From positions 17,464,501 to 17,528,500 of the forward strand of contig NC_058196.1 in the NCBI RefSeq assembly GCF_907165205.1: a DNA stretch of 64,000 nt. The letters are read 5' to 3'. This document shows positions 13,801-25,800 of this stretch, piece after piece. The DNA is from Coccinella septempunctata (Eukaryota > Arthropoda > Insecta > Coleoptera > Coccinellidae). The position numbers were made by a program, and so were the translations under genes. Within the stretch, counting starts at the first letter, position 1. Each line of letters opens with the position of its first letter. The notes under the pieces are model-generated. The model did no database searches, was not told the DNA's origin, and saw nothing but the letters and a program-made list of their open reading frames with translations.

Positions 13801-16800
13801 TAAAAACCGATACCTCGGTTTTATTTTGGTTAGGACGAAAACACCACTGGAAAAAGTAATTCCTCGAAATTTCTTAATCTGTGGATAGATTATTCTCATC
13901 TAAAATCAAGATGAAGGAATGCGAGGGCAATATCATCAGCCCAAATTTCTCAGAAGAAGTAGTAGGGATATATCACCCAAATATAAATTTAAAAGAAGAG
14001 ATACTAAAACTGATCATTTGTGGAAGATCGTTATTCAAAGTTTTGAATTTACCTACTACTATTATCAACAAAAACACGAAACCTTCTATCTGAAAGCATG
14101 TTTTCAATCTTTTTCACACTCCAGATGTGTTAAAACTTTGAAAAGGAAACCATCTATACTCTGTCATTTGATGCAGATAAATCCACCAACGCTGTTCCTG
14201 TTTTTAGTAGATCATTGAAACCTGCTTCAAAGGAAGTGTTGTTGTTCAGAACCTGCTTATAACAATTTCTATTCTTCCTGAAACCCCCTTGACAATTTTT
14301 GAAATCGTCTTTTAGAGTCGATTCAATCCTAAGAATTAGCCTCTCTAAAATTTTGAAAGGAATTCAATAAACTAATGGGTCGATAACTGTAGGATCAAAA
14401 TGATTTAGGCGTATACGATAATTATCTCATCATTATCACCATGTCTCAAACGGTTTTGAAGCTCAGAAATCAACTTGCAGTCTTTTCGATATAGGCCTCA
14501 ACATGGGGACACCCATGTGAAAATCCGAAATCAAGTTTACTATACACAAATATATTATAATAGAGAGATAAAATTGCCTCACGATTTTTGAATAAGGACA
14601 TTGCCTCACAGCAAAGTGTTGTATGACTGTCACAAACTACATAATCAATATGTTCATCAAAGGAAAGTTTGGTATCAAAAAGTACGCAAGCATTTGAATT
14701 TCTACATGCTTCTGCGACTCGTTCAGGATAACCGATAGGATTGAGGAAATTTCAAAACTTCATCCAATATCCCTCAGTAAACCTATGAAAAATAATATGT
14801 ATTAATTCTTGTAATGGCGACAGAACAATTCTAGGTGACCATATAACAGAACAAGATAGCAAGCAGATATATGCAGCCTGTGTTCCCTATTTTGTCATAT
14901 AAATATACCATTTAGAGCACAAATATAGAGCAGCTACATATCAGCTGCGCTGTGCTTGTGTCCGCCTCAAACAATAAACAAATCTCCTCTTTCTCCTCAA
15001 TAGTTCAAATCATGCAAATATTTGTCACTGTTAACCTTATTCGATAAAAAAATTGTTGTTGATATCATTCTAACAAAAAAAAGATTTCATCCATTATTCT
15101 TCAGCAATGTATGAAAAATAGTATAAATGCTTGCTTATTCTAATGTTGAACACATAACAAAAACAATTAAACATACTGAGTCCCATTTGTAACAATACGA
15201 CGTTCCAAAAAAATTACATATGTGTTTTCAGGTCTAGAAGAAATGAAGTCATCTATAGAGAGCGAACGGAATCGTTTCCAAAACCAGGTTAGAGACCTTG
15301 AAAAGGATTTAACTCAATCGGAACATAATATCCTGAGCTTGAAGGAAGAGATCCAAAAGGCACAGAACGCTGGATCACAGCAGCAGGCGGAAGAAAAAGA
15401 GCTTCAAGCCAGATTGCTAAACGAAATAGAGGAACGGGAGAGGTCTCACCAGGAGGTTCACCAGCTGCGAAAGCAGATTTCCGAACTGGAGAGAAACCTG
15501 GAACATTGCAGACAGGAACTGAATAGGGCCCTGGCGCATACGGGACATCTTGAGGAACAGTGGCATTCCAGAGAGCAAGATCTCCTGATTCACCTTGAGG
15601 ACAGTAGGTCCCGAGAGAAGAGACTCGAAGACCAGAAGCACAACCTTGAGGTTTGTCTGGTAGACGCCACTCAGCAGATACAGGAACTGAAGGTACGAAT
15701 GTATTACAATATTTCGAATTGAGTACTGAAAATATACACAGTATTTCTAATGATGGGTCATTTTATCAATAAAAAATGTGGAATTGGAATTGTCATCATT
15801 TTATCGTTTCTGTTTCGAATGCTTATCGAATGCGATTGTTGTATCAACTTAGCTTTTTTTCTCTTCAAGCAAGAAATGAATGAAGTGAAATGAATGCACG
15901 AAGATAGTTTTAATTAGTTCGAAATAAATACATCGATATTTATATGATTTAATTCCATCAAGGCATTCGCTTTATTTGGTAGTACGTTTAAGCCACACTC
16001 CTGTCGAATCTCAGAGCGTTAAAAGGTGTTGGAATGTTTTAGATATGTTTACGTATTTTGTGAACTTCAAGGAGAAATCTTTTTATTCCAAAAAAGATCA
16101 TTTCTAGGGTTTAGGATTCGACTTAAGTAGTATATTGTAACGGGTTTAGTTTTCAAGGGTTTAATCTCGAGCGCCAGCTATTCTTTCAATAAGGAAGGAA
16201 TAACAAACCCACCCAGGTACCTACTAGTCGGAGACAGAGTTCGGGGTTATCTAAGGTGGTAGCGATAACAAGTAGTTTAAAACCGAATTTATTACAATAA
16301 TCTAAATTACAGTGAACCATACAATGATTTCCAAGTCAAGAAATATATACATCTGATGACCCAATCCAAAATGAGGAAAACAGTAATGCAACAATTAATC
16401 AAACTCAACACAGTGAATTTAATGAATTAAACAATATTCAAATTAATTAAATTCAGTCAAAATATCGGGTATTAAAGAAAGAAATCAATAACGCTCACTT
16501 TGATTCCAACTGAGACAATGAGGGACGTACGGGATTCACACAAAATTTACAGTAACCGGTTGTCTCAGAAAGATCTAAGTCCCTGCAATCGGTTAATTTA
16601 GCGATGGGTTTGATCCCGAGCACTTTCAGTGAATTTCAGTGTACAGGCCAATCAGAATTGAAACTATTCAATAAACGGGACGGGGTTGATTCAGGTGAAA
16701 CACAATGCTACAATTTGCAGGATAACGGAGTAGTTTATCGTGGTCTCTCCGTGGCAACCTTGGGTGTACACGCCAAGCATTACCAGCAGAAAGACTTCGA

Positions 16801-19800
16801 GACCTCTGCTGATTGGTTTCCGTCACCAGAGGACCAGGCAACAGAAGTCTGCGGTAAACGGGAAATCTGAAGGGAACACAATAGGGGTAGGACGGGATAG
16901 GTTGCTGTGGTCTTTCCGTGGCAACCTTGGGTGTACACGCCAAGCATTACCAGCGGAACGACTTCGAGACTTCCGTCGGTTGGTCTTAGTTCACCAGAGA
17001 GCCAGACGAAAGAAGTCTCTAAACGGGGGGATTAACAATAAGGATTAACACAATCAACCAAATAAAAGAATGCAACTTTGAATCACGAAGTATGCGGTAT
17101 CAAGAAAAGACTTACGGTTTGTTCCGGTACCGTCACACCACCAATAAGAGAAAAGAAACAAACACATCACAGGATCATCGGATTTCGAAAAATTAATAGC
17201 GAAATCAAATCAAGATAATGAATGACTACCAAATAATGAATGAGGAATGCCGAATATAGAATAATGAATAACTGTCAAACAATGAATAATGAATGAACTG
17301 CAGAATAATAATGACGTCCGTCTGATGGTGCGGCCCTATTCATCAACTTTTCAGCCTGTGGACGGTCATGTGATCAAAATTGCATCCAAAAATTCGGTAT
17401 TCTCGAATATTCCTCCCAGAAGAAATATTCTCGGTGGCGGTTATCTCGTTATCTGTAATCCACGTTGTTTTATGCTGAATTCGGTGTGTTTTTGTGGACG
17501 GAAAAACGACGCCGAATGCAGAAAGACACTTTTTCTTTGTTTTGAATTATTACGACGGAACTGATGGAAATTTCAATTTTACGGAATTTGATTTTATTAA
17601 TCAGGATTCTGAAAAATCAAACGGAATATCTATATTAAAACTAAAATCTCCATCAGACGGTGTTGCATTGCTTCAAGTGGAAAATTCAGGGAAATTGACA
17701 TTTAAAACGAGCCTTGATTTTTTAAAACAATCAAGTATCGTTACAATATCGATGAGAGTTCCCATTCACTTTTTAACATAACCTCACTACTTAAATCTTG
17801 ACTTCGCGCTCAGTTATGTGGTACTCGATCGTTGTAACTTTCTTCGCTGAGTGCGCAAAAGAACGAAATACAGAATTAATTTTAATTATAAATGTGCCAC
17901 TCTGCAGTGAATTATCCTTGTCGCATTTTCTCATACGATATGGACCATATCTTTGCTATCCATTCATCATCATCATCATTTTCGGTCATCATTCATCACT
18001 TTTCGATTACTACGATTTGACACGTAATAATAATATGATTTTGCTTTTCTTGTAGGCTAAATTAGGAGGTTCCGAAGGTAAAGTGCGGGCCCTTGAGACT
18101 CAACTGAGTCAGCTGGAATCGAACAAGAGAGACGTTGAACAAAAACTCAGCAGCGTGATAATGACCTTGAGAAGAATCGCTGGTGTGCAGTTGGATGGCA
18201 CGGTGACCATGCCGTATAGATTGATGAGTCCATCGAGGAGATGGAGCCCGGCAAGATGTGAGTGTGATTTTTTGTGTATAGTTTCATCCTGGATATTAAA
18301 ACGTACTGTTCCATAGCTCACGAAGATGTCAGAGACGGCGTCATTGACGTTGATCCCGAGGTGGTGAGGAAAGGAGTGAGAAACTTGATGCAGCAAGTGG
18401 CCCACATTGAACGAGAAAGGGTGAGTGGTTATAATACCAACTGTCGAGGTATGAAACATTCAATGCTTTCAATATATCCTCAATTTCTATTGGAATATTT
18501 CCCAATCTTTAGTAATTCTTAATTGAAAGTATTTTTGAATTTATTATCGTGGCTTTTATAAAACTTTCAGATCAAATAGTTTTTTCTAGCCCCACCTCTT
18601 TTTCCGAGGGAAAGGTATCCCGGAGGTCTAGGCACCTAGGATAAGTTTCCTTTGTTGATTTATTGAAGAATCCCCCCCCCCCATATCATCACTGTATGCA
18701 AGCCGCGGATACCACAGCAGGTGGCTCGTTTATAAACTACAACCTCTCATTGATTTTAAGGTTACAAAGTGATACTTCAGAAAGTAAAATGAGTAAAGGA
18801 AAATTGGCAGTGAAGCCAAAAAAAGTTCCCAACTTATACCTAAATCTGCTTTCGTAATCAATTCGCTGGCCGAAGTGGACTTGGGCATGGCAGCTAAGCA
18901 GAAGCTGTTCTTTGTTGCCATTCGTTATGGAATTTAAGTGTAAATTCGAAGTCGGCATAAGTTCTTGCAAGTTCACTTGGGCAAGGAATGTCGTACCAGC
19001 TATGGATCATGCAAATGGTTATGATTTTATTAGTTCATTCATCCGAAGTTTATTGCGAATGGCGAATTTCGTGCTATGTATTATAAATATAATGATTGCT
19101 TTTTTTATTGATTTCTTAAAGTGATTCCTGCAGTCATTATTATATCAAATGTTCAATTTGCCAGGATGACTACAAAAATCAAGTGGACAACGTCAAGAAA
19201 CAACTGAAAGAATTAAGCGACAGTCAGTCGAAGGGTGACTCGAAACTTACCAAGCTAACCCAGAACCTAAGAAGCCTTCAAGAAGAAAAAGGAAGCTTGG
19301 AGACCAAACTCGGTCAGAAAACCGTAGAGTTACAGTCTCAAACTGAGACCCTGAACAAAAAAACGGCTGAAGTTAAACAAATGCGAGAAAAAATAGTATC
19401 ATTGGAACTATCAGTTGGAAGTGGTCAAGCAGAGAAGCAACAATATGAGGTAAGATTTCGAGATGTTGAGCTGAGTCCAACAAATGTAAATCGTGTAATC
19501 ATTATTAGGAATCTCATTTGTTATCTAAGGGGCAATTTTACCTGGGTTATAAACCGAGAAAAGGTTAACCAACAATACTGGTTGGTTTCATTAGTCATCC
19601 AATTTCTGTAAAGATAGCAGTGAAAAGGATCCTTAGAGAGATGAACATTTTCTTTCAAACGCAGTCGAATTAAAAGTAAGGAAAGAGGTGAAAAACACAT
19701 AGGCATATTGTGGAATGGAAAAGACAAAGGCAGCAAAAAACAAAGATAAAATGCCTTCTTATTTATTTTTGAGATTAATTTGAAACATGATGTATAGAGG

Positions 19801-22800
19801 CTCGCAATATAACTTCTCTTATTTTCCGAATTTCTCTTTCTTTTTATAGATATCATTTCATGTAAAAGTCTTCTGCTTAGGTATCGTTGGATTCCTTAAA
19901 TTTTAACATCGTCGAACGTGAATGAATGAAGTTGTTCACTTGCTTATCTAAAAGGTCTGTTATATTTTCTTTTACTTGTTGGATTATGTGCATTGGTCAT
20001 ATCTCTCCTATGCTCCGTGATCCTTGTATTCAGATAGCTTCCAGTCTGTCCAATATAAACCTTCTCACAGTCACCACAATGAATTTCATATATGAGTTAT
20101 ATGACGTTTGAAAGGAACTCTTTTGGTGTTTTTTTCTTTAAGCGTACTCTAGAACCGTCTCACCATGTCTACCGATTTTTGGGCTATACCTAATTCATCA
20201 GTTTTAAGTATCCTTGAAATTTTTTTCCGACAGCCCCATTATGAATGTAATTTTCAAGAATTTGTCATATTTCCTTTGAGAACCAATCTCTTCAATGATG
20301 ATGAATGATGCTAACCTGTTAGATATTTTTTATCAAAATATCTTCCACTTTTTTGGGATTTCGTTCAGTGTATCTTTCATCCGAAATATTCAAAACCTAC
20401 TCTATGCTTCAGAGTTTTTATTTAGCTTTTGTTGGAATAATTTAACCCTTAATTTGATTCCGTATCCTATGAGATACACCATATTCACGCAATTATTCTT
20501 CTGTGTAGAGGGCTGCATCAGGTTGCATCATATATTATATATATAGACCTCATTTCATTCAAACCCACAACTATTTTCGCCATGCATGTTTGTTGAAAAT
20601 ACAGTGTCATTATAGTAAGTAATGTTGGTTTTTTATAAATGCTCTTGACAAATTAAGGGTTAAAGGTCGTTAATCCCTGTCCTGATGTTCAGTTCTATGG
20701 CGTGAATCCAACGTCCGAGATAAATAAACCTTCGTCGAATCGACTTCATATCCAGTATTCTCCACAATTATGCACTTTTGGCATGACCACAGTAAAGAAA
20801 TTTATCTGAATGAAGTTTATTGTATTAGTCTTGAATAATTATTATGATCGAGGATCTGTCGTCTTTATCATTGAGCAATAAAACTATTTAATTACTCCAC
20901 AGGAGAAACTAGAGAAAATGAAAATAGCTTTATCTCGCCTGGAGGCAGAAAAAAGAGGTCTCCAGGACGAGCTGAACAGAGTCGAGAACCGTTCTACAAA
21001 ATTAGAACTTCAGAGAATGTCAGCCGATGGAGATCTCCAGAGACTTCAGATGATGCTGCAAGAAAAAGAAGCGGCTATACAGGTGAGTGCTCCCCTCCTC
21101 TAGACCCGGAAGTGTCAACTTCTTATTTTCGTTCCAGAAATTGCAGGAGAAATGCGATTCGCAGAGCAGAGCGATGGCGAGTCTGGAGGAAAGATGCATG
21201 TCGTTGAAGTCGACGATAGATCAGCTCAATCTGTCTTTGGAGCGGGCTGCCAGCAGCGAATCGGAAACCAAGAGCGAAATACAGAAGTTACAGAGGGATC
21301 TGCTGGAAGCGACGACGAGTTCCCAAACTGGAACTGAAAAGCTCAAGCAGGTATACCTATTTATACAGTTGTGCCCAACAGTACCAAAACGGATTGATCC
21401 TAAATTATATTTCTGCACCCATTCTTCTTTGCCCCAACCCAAGGTTTCCTCTTTAACCGATCAATAAATTCTATTCCGAAATAAGTTTTTCTTTGTATTT
21501 GACTTCTGACTCTAGTTTATGTTGAATCAGTTCCAGAAATCGTTAAGTACTTGCGAAAACGAGAGACGTTTGCTCAACGAACGCTTCGAAGTGACCCAAC
21601 AGAATCTGGCGGAACTCAGAAGGAACAACCAAATCCTCCAAGATCAGGTGTCCAGATTAAACCAAGAACTGGCGAACAACGAGGTCGTGCGATCCAGTTT
21701 GGAATCTCAACTGAGACTGGCGCAATGGCCCACTGAAACCACAGTTGGTGGCAAAGAGGAAGAGGAACTTCACAGACAACTGCAAATCGTCCAGAAAGAG
21801 AGGAACGAGTTCAGAGCAAAAGTAGACAGCCTCACCACTAAGCTGAGGCATCTGGAGAACGAGAATCGCAACTTGGAGAGGTGCAGCGCCAAGTCCTTGT
21901 CCTCGACGGGAAGGACCAAATCCTATGAACATCCCGATAAATATCAGATGGACAGTCAGCATAGCGAGACCGAGAAAGATAAGCACGAACAGGAGAACAG
22001 AGAGTTGAGACTGAAAATCTCGAGATTGGAATCGGAGCTCACTGAGAAAGAGCTGGAGCTGAGCAGGCTGCGAAGTCTGCAGAGGTCGAGTCTGGACGGT
22101 AAATTCGACAGGGCAGAGATCGAACGGTACAGGGCTGCGCAGTTGCAAGCGGAGAGGTTGTTGGAAGCTAGAGAGCAGAGCCATAGGCAGCAGGTGGCTA
22201 GATTAGAAAATCAGGTACTGTTACATTCCATGTTTGATATTATCAGTAGTACTAGGACATTGACAATAATAGACGATATAATTTTATGACAACCGAAAGC
22301 TCGTTCCTTGATGTTAGCCTGAAGCCGAAGGCTGAGGGCTGTTACCAAGCAACAAGCTTGAGAAGTTTGTCAGAAAATTATGAAGCATTAATTTGTCAAT
22401 ATCCGGCAATTTTTTAACAACGAATTTTATAACTCAAGACAACGAAACATGTATTTATTCATCAAAAGTGCAGTTACTGATAGTACAATTATTGAAATTT
22501 AACCACGATTAATATTTATGACATCGACATGACACATACAGTATGGTGCAAATGAAAGGAATAAATTTGTTATTTCGTAAATCGGCGACTTTAAGAAAAA
22601 ATCCTGAAACCCGTCGATTTTTAATTTAAAACGGTCTATTTGTAGGGATACCTTTTCATTTTCGTCGTCATCTATGTGAGCGTGATGACATCATGGCTAA
22701 AATTTTTAAACGGAAGGTCTTTCAAATACCTATTCAGCCATATCAATAATGTACAGTACATAATTGATTTTTGTATTTGTTAAAAAAATTAATAAAATTT

Positions 22801-25800
22801 TATTATTACAATAAATATTTAATATGTTTTACTCATTAAATACAACGAAACCTAAATTGAGTGCTGAAACTGATTACCTTCAGCTAAAATACCAGTGTCA
22901 ATAAAAACATCATAGTGTAACGATACTTGATTGTTTTAAAGGTCAGTTTCCCTGAATTTTCCAGTTGAAGCGATGCAATACCGTCTGATGGAGATTTCAG
23001 TTTTAATTTAGATTTTCATTTTAGAAATATTTTTCAGAATCCTGATTAATGAATTCAAATTCCGTAAAATTGAAATTTCCATCAGTAATCCGCCGTAATA
23101 ATCGAAAACAAAGAAAAAGTGTCTTTCTGCATTCGGCGTTTTTCCGTCCACAAAAACACCATTGATTTGATGGATTCAGCATAAAACAACGTGGATTGCA
23201 GATAACGACAGTTTCTTTTACCGATAAAGAGATAACCGCCACCGAGAATATTTCTTCTGGGAGAATATTCGAGAAAACCGAATTTTTTTATGCAATTTTG
23301 GTCACATGACCGTCCACATGTTGAAAAGTTGATAAATAGGGACACACCACCAGACGAACGTCAGTCATGATTCGGCAGTTATTTTCTTAATTTTTGTTCG
23401 ACATTCATTCATTATTCTGCTCTTGATTTTTCATTAGTCTTCGCTTGATTGTTCTTGACATGATTCACTATTCAGCTTTGATTTCGCTATTAATTTCCTA
23501 AATTCGAGAATCCTGCGATCTGTTTTTTTTTTGCTAGTGGTGTAACCGTACCGGAGCAAACCGTAAGTCTTTTGTTGAAACCGCATACTTAATGATTCAA
23601 AGTTGCATTCTTGTATTTGTTTAATTGTGTTAATACTTATTGTTAATCCGCCTGTTTAACGCAGACTTCTGTCGCCTGGCTCTCTGGTGAACCAAGACCA
23701 ACCAACGGAAGTCTCGAAGTCTTTCCGCTGGTAATGCTTGGCGTGTACACCCACGGTTGCCACGAAAAGACCACAGTAGCCTATCCCGTCCTACCCCTGT
23801 TGTGTTCCGTTTTCGTTTTCCTGTTTAACGCAGACTTCTGTCGCCTGGCTCTCTGGTGAACCAAGACCAATCGAAGTCGTTCCGCTGGTAATGCTTGGCG
23901 TGTACACCCACGGTTGCCACGAAAAGACCACAGTAGCCTACCCCGTCCTACCCCTGTTGTGTTCCGTTTAGTTTTCCCGTTTACCGCAGATTTCTGTCGC
24001 CTGGCTCTTTGGTGACGGAAACCAATCGGCAGAGGTCTCGAAGTCTTTCTGCTGGTAATGCTTGGCGTGTACACCCAAGGGTCCCAAGGTTGCCACGCGG
24101 AGACCACGATAAACTACCCTATTATCCTGTAAATTGTTGCATTGTGTTTCACCTGAATCAACCCCGTCCCGTTTATTGAATAGTTTCAATTCTGATCGGC
24201 CTGTACAGGTGGGCAAAATTCGTTGTCTACTGAAGGGATCTCGAGAACCATAGCAGCTAGAAGAAAACGGACGACACATTCTCGAGCCCTTTTTTCTTGA
24301 CTAATCCAAAACTGAAAACATATCCAGTCTAACATTTATAGATTTTAAGTTATGAACGAAAATTCAGAAATTGTCATTTTCAATGAAGCTGAATAACTCG
24401 CTTATTTGAACTCGTATTCGAAATCCGTTGTTACATTCTACAGGCACTTTTTTATGAGGAATTCGAATATGATATCAATAAATTTTTTGATCCAGTCATT
24501 TTCGAGATACGACAGGGGTTTCTGATTTTTCAAATGTAAACTATAGTTGAAAGTTCCTTCATCTTGCTGCAATTTTTTTGCTGATTTCAAAAATGTATCA
24601 TATATGGCTATTCACATGAATGTTACACGTTACACGAGAAAAAAATTCAATACTTTTTTCTGCTTTTCGATTCACTGTTGGATTTTCAGTAGGCTGGCGT
24701 AACCATAGCGACCGTTGAAAATGCATTATGGTTCGTGAACTCCACATAATCCTATGTGAACTCAACCTTCTGCGAAAGGAATCACCGACTGACGAATAAT
24801 TATGTATTTCTTTTATATATCAATATCGAGATCGATATCCTTTAAAAGAGAGTAAAAGTATTTCGTCCGATTATTGAAGAAAAAAATTTATTCAATTATC
24901 GTTTTTCTATTTATGAAAGAAACTTTGAGAGTCAGTAATAAAATACGTTAGCTATCTATAATTATAATTTTTACAGAAGTAAGATGATGAAAAATAGGTA
25001 CTTCTGTCAACGGTAGTGTTCTAATTGTGAACCATCGTAAGATAAGCATGCCAAACATCCCGAGAACAAACGATGGCAAATTAATCATCGAAATATTTAT
25101 TCAGCAACATTCAGCGTGATTCCAATCATAGAGGCTCAGGTTCACAAAATATAATTCATTTTCAACGGTCGCTATGGTTACGCCAGCCTACTGAAAATTC
25201 AACAGTGAATCGAAAAGCAGGAAAAAGTATTGAATTTTTTCTTATGCTATATTCATGTGAATAGCGACATATGATACATTTTTGAAATCAGCAAAAAAAT
25301 TGCAGTAAGATGAAAGAGTTTTCAAATATAGTTTACATTTGAAATATCAGAAATCCCTGTCGTATCTCGAAAATGACTGGATCGAAAAATTTATAGATGT
25401 CATATTCGAATTCCTCATAAAAAAGTGCCTGTAGAATGTAACAACGGATTTCGAATACGAGTTCATATAAGCGAGTTATTCAGCTTCATTGAAAATGACA
25501 ATTTCTCAATTTTTGTTCATAACCCAAAATCTATGACCGCTGGGCTGGATCTGTTTTCATATTTGGAATAGTAAGGAAAAAAGAGCTCGAGAATGTGTCA
25601 TCCGTTTTCTTCTAGCTGCTATAGTTCTCGAGATCCCTTCAGTAGACAACGAATTTTGCCCACCCTGTACACTGAAAATCACTAAAAGTGCTCGGGATCA
25701 AACCCATTTCTGAACTAACCGATTACAGGGACTTGGATCTTCTTTCTTTCTTTAATACCTTTTTTTCTTTAATACTGAATATAATAAATTCGAATATTGT

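Noticed and set aside
16604..17564. Open frames inside the LTR-like element, also at 23021-24279 and 50562-51438
   Set aside because: Frames differ between copies, are not shared between units, and show no domain; they follow the internal repeats.
21551..22184. Overlapping frames on both strands in Root exon w12
   Set aside because: Shadows of the coiled-coil exon; the + frame joins the neighbouring exons in phase.
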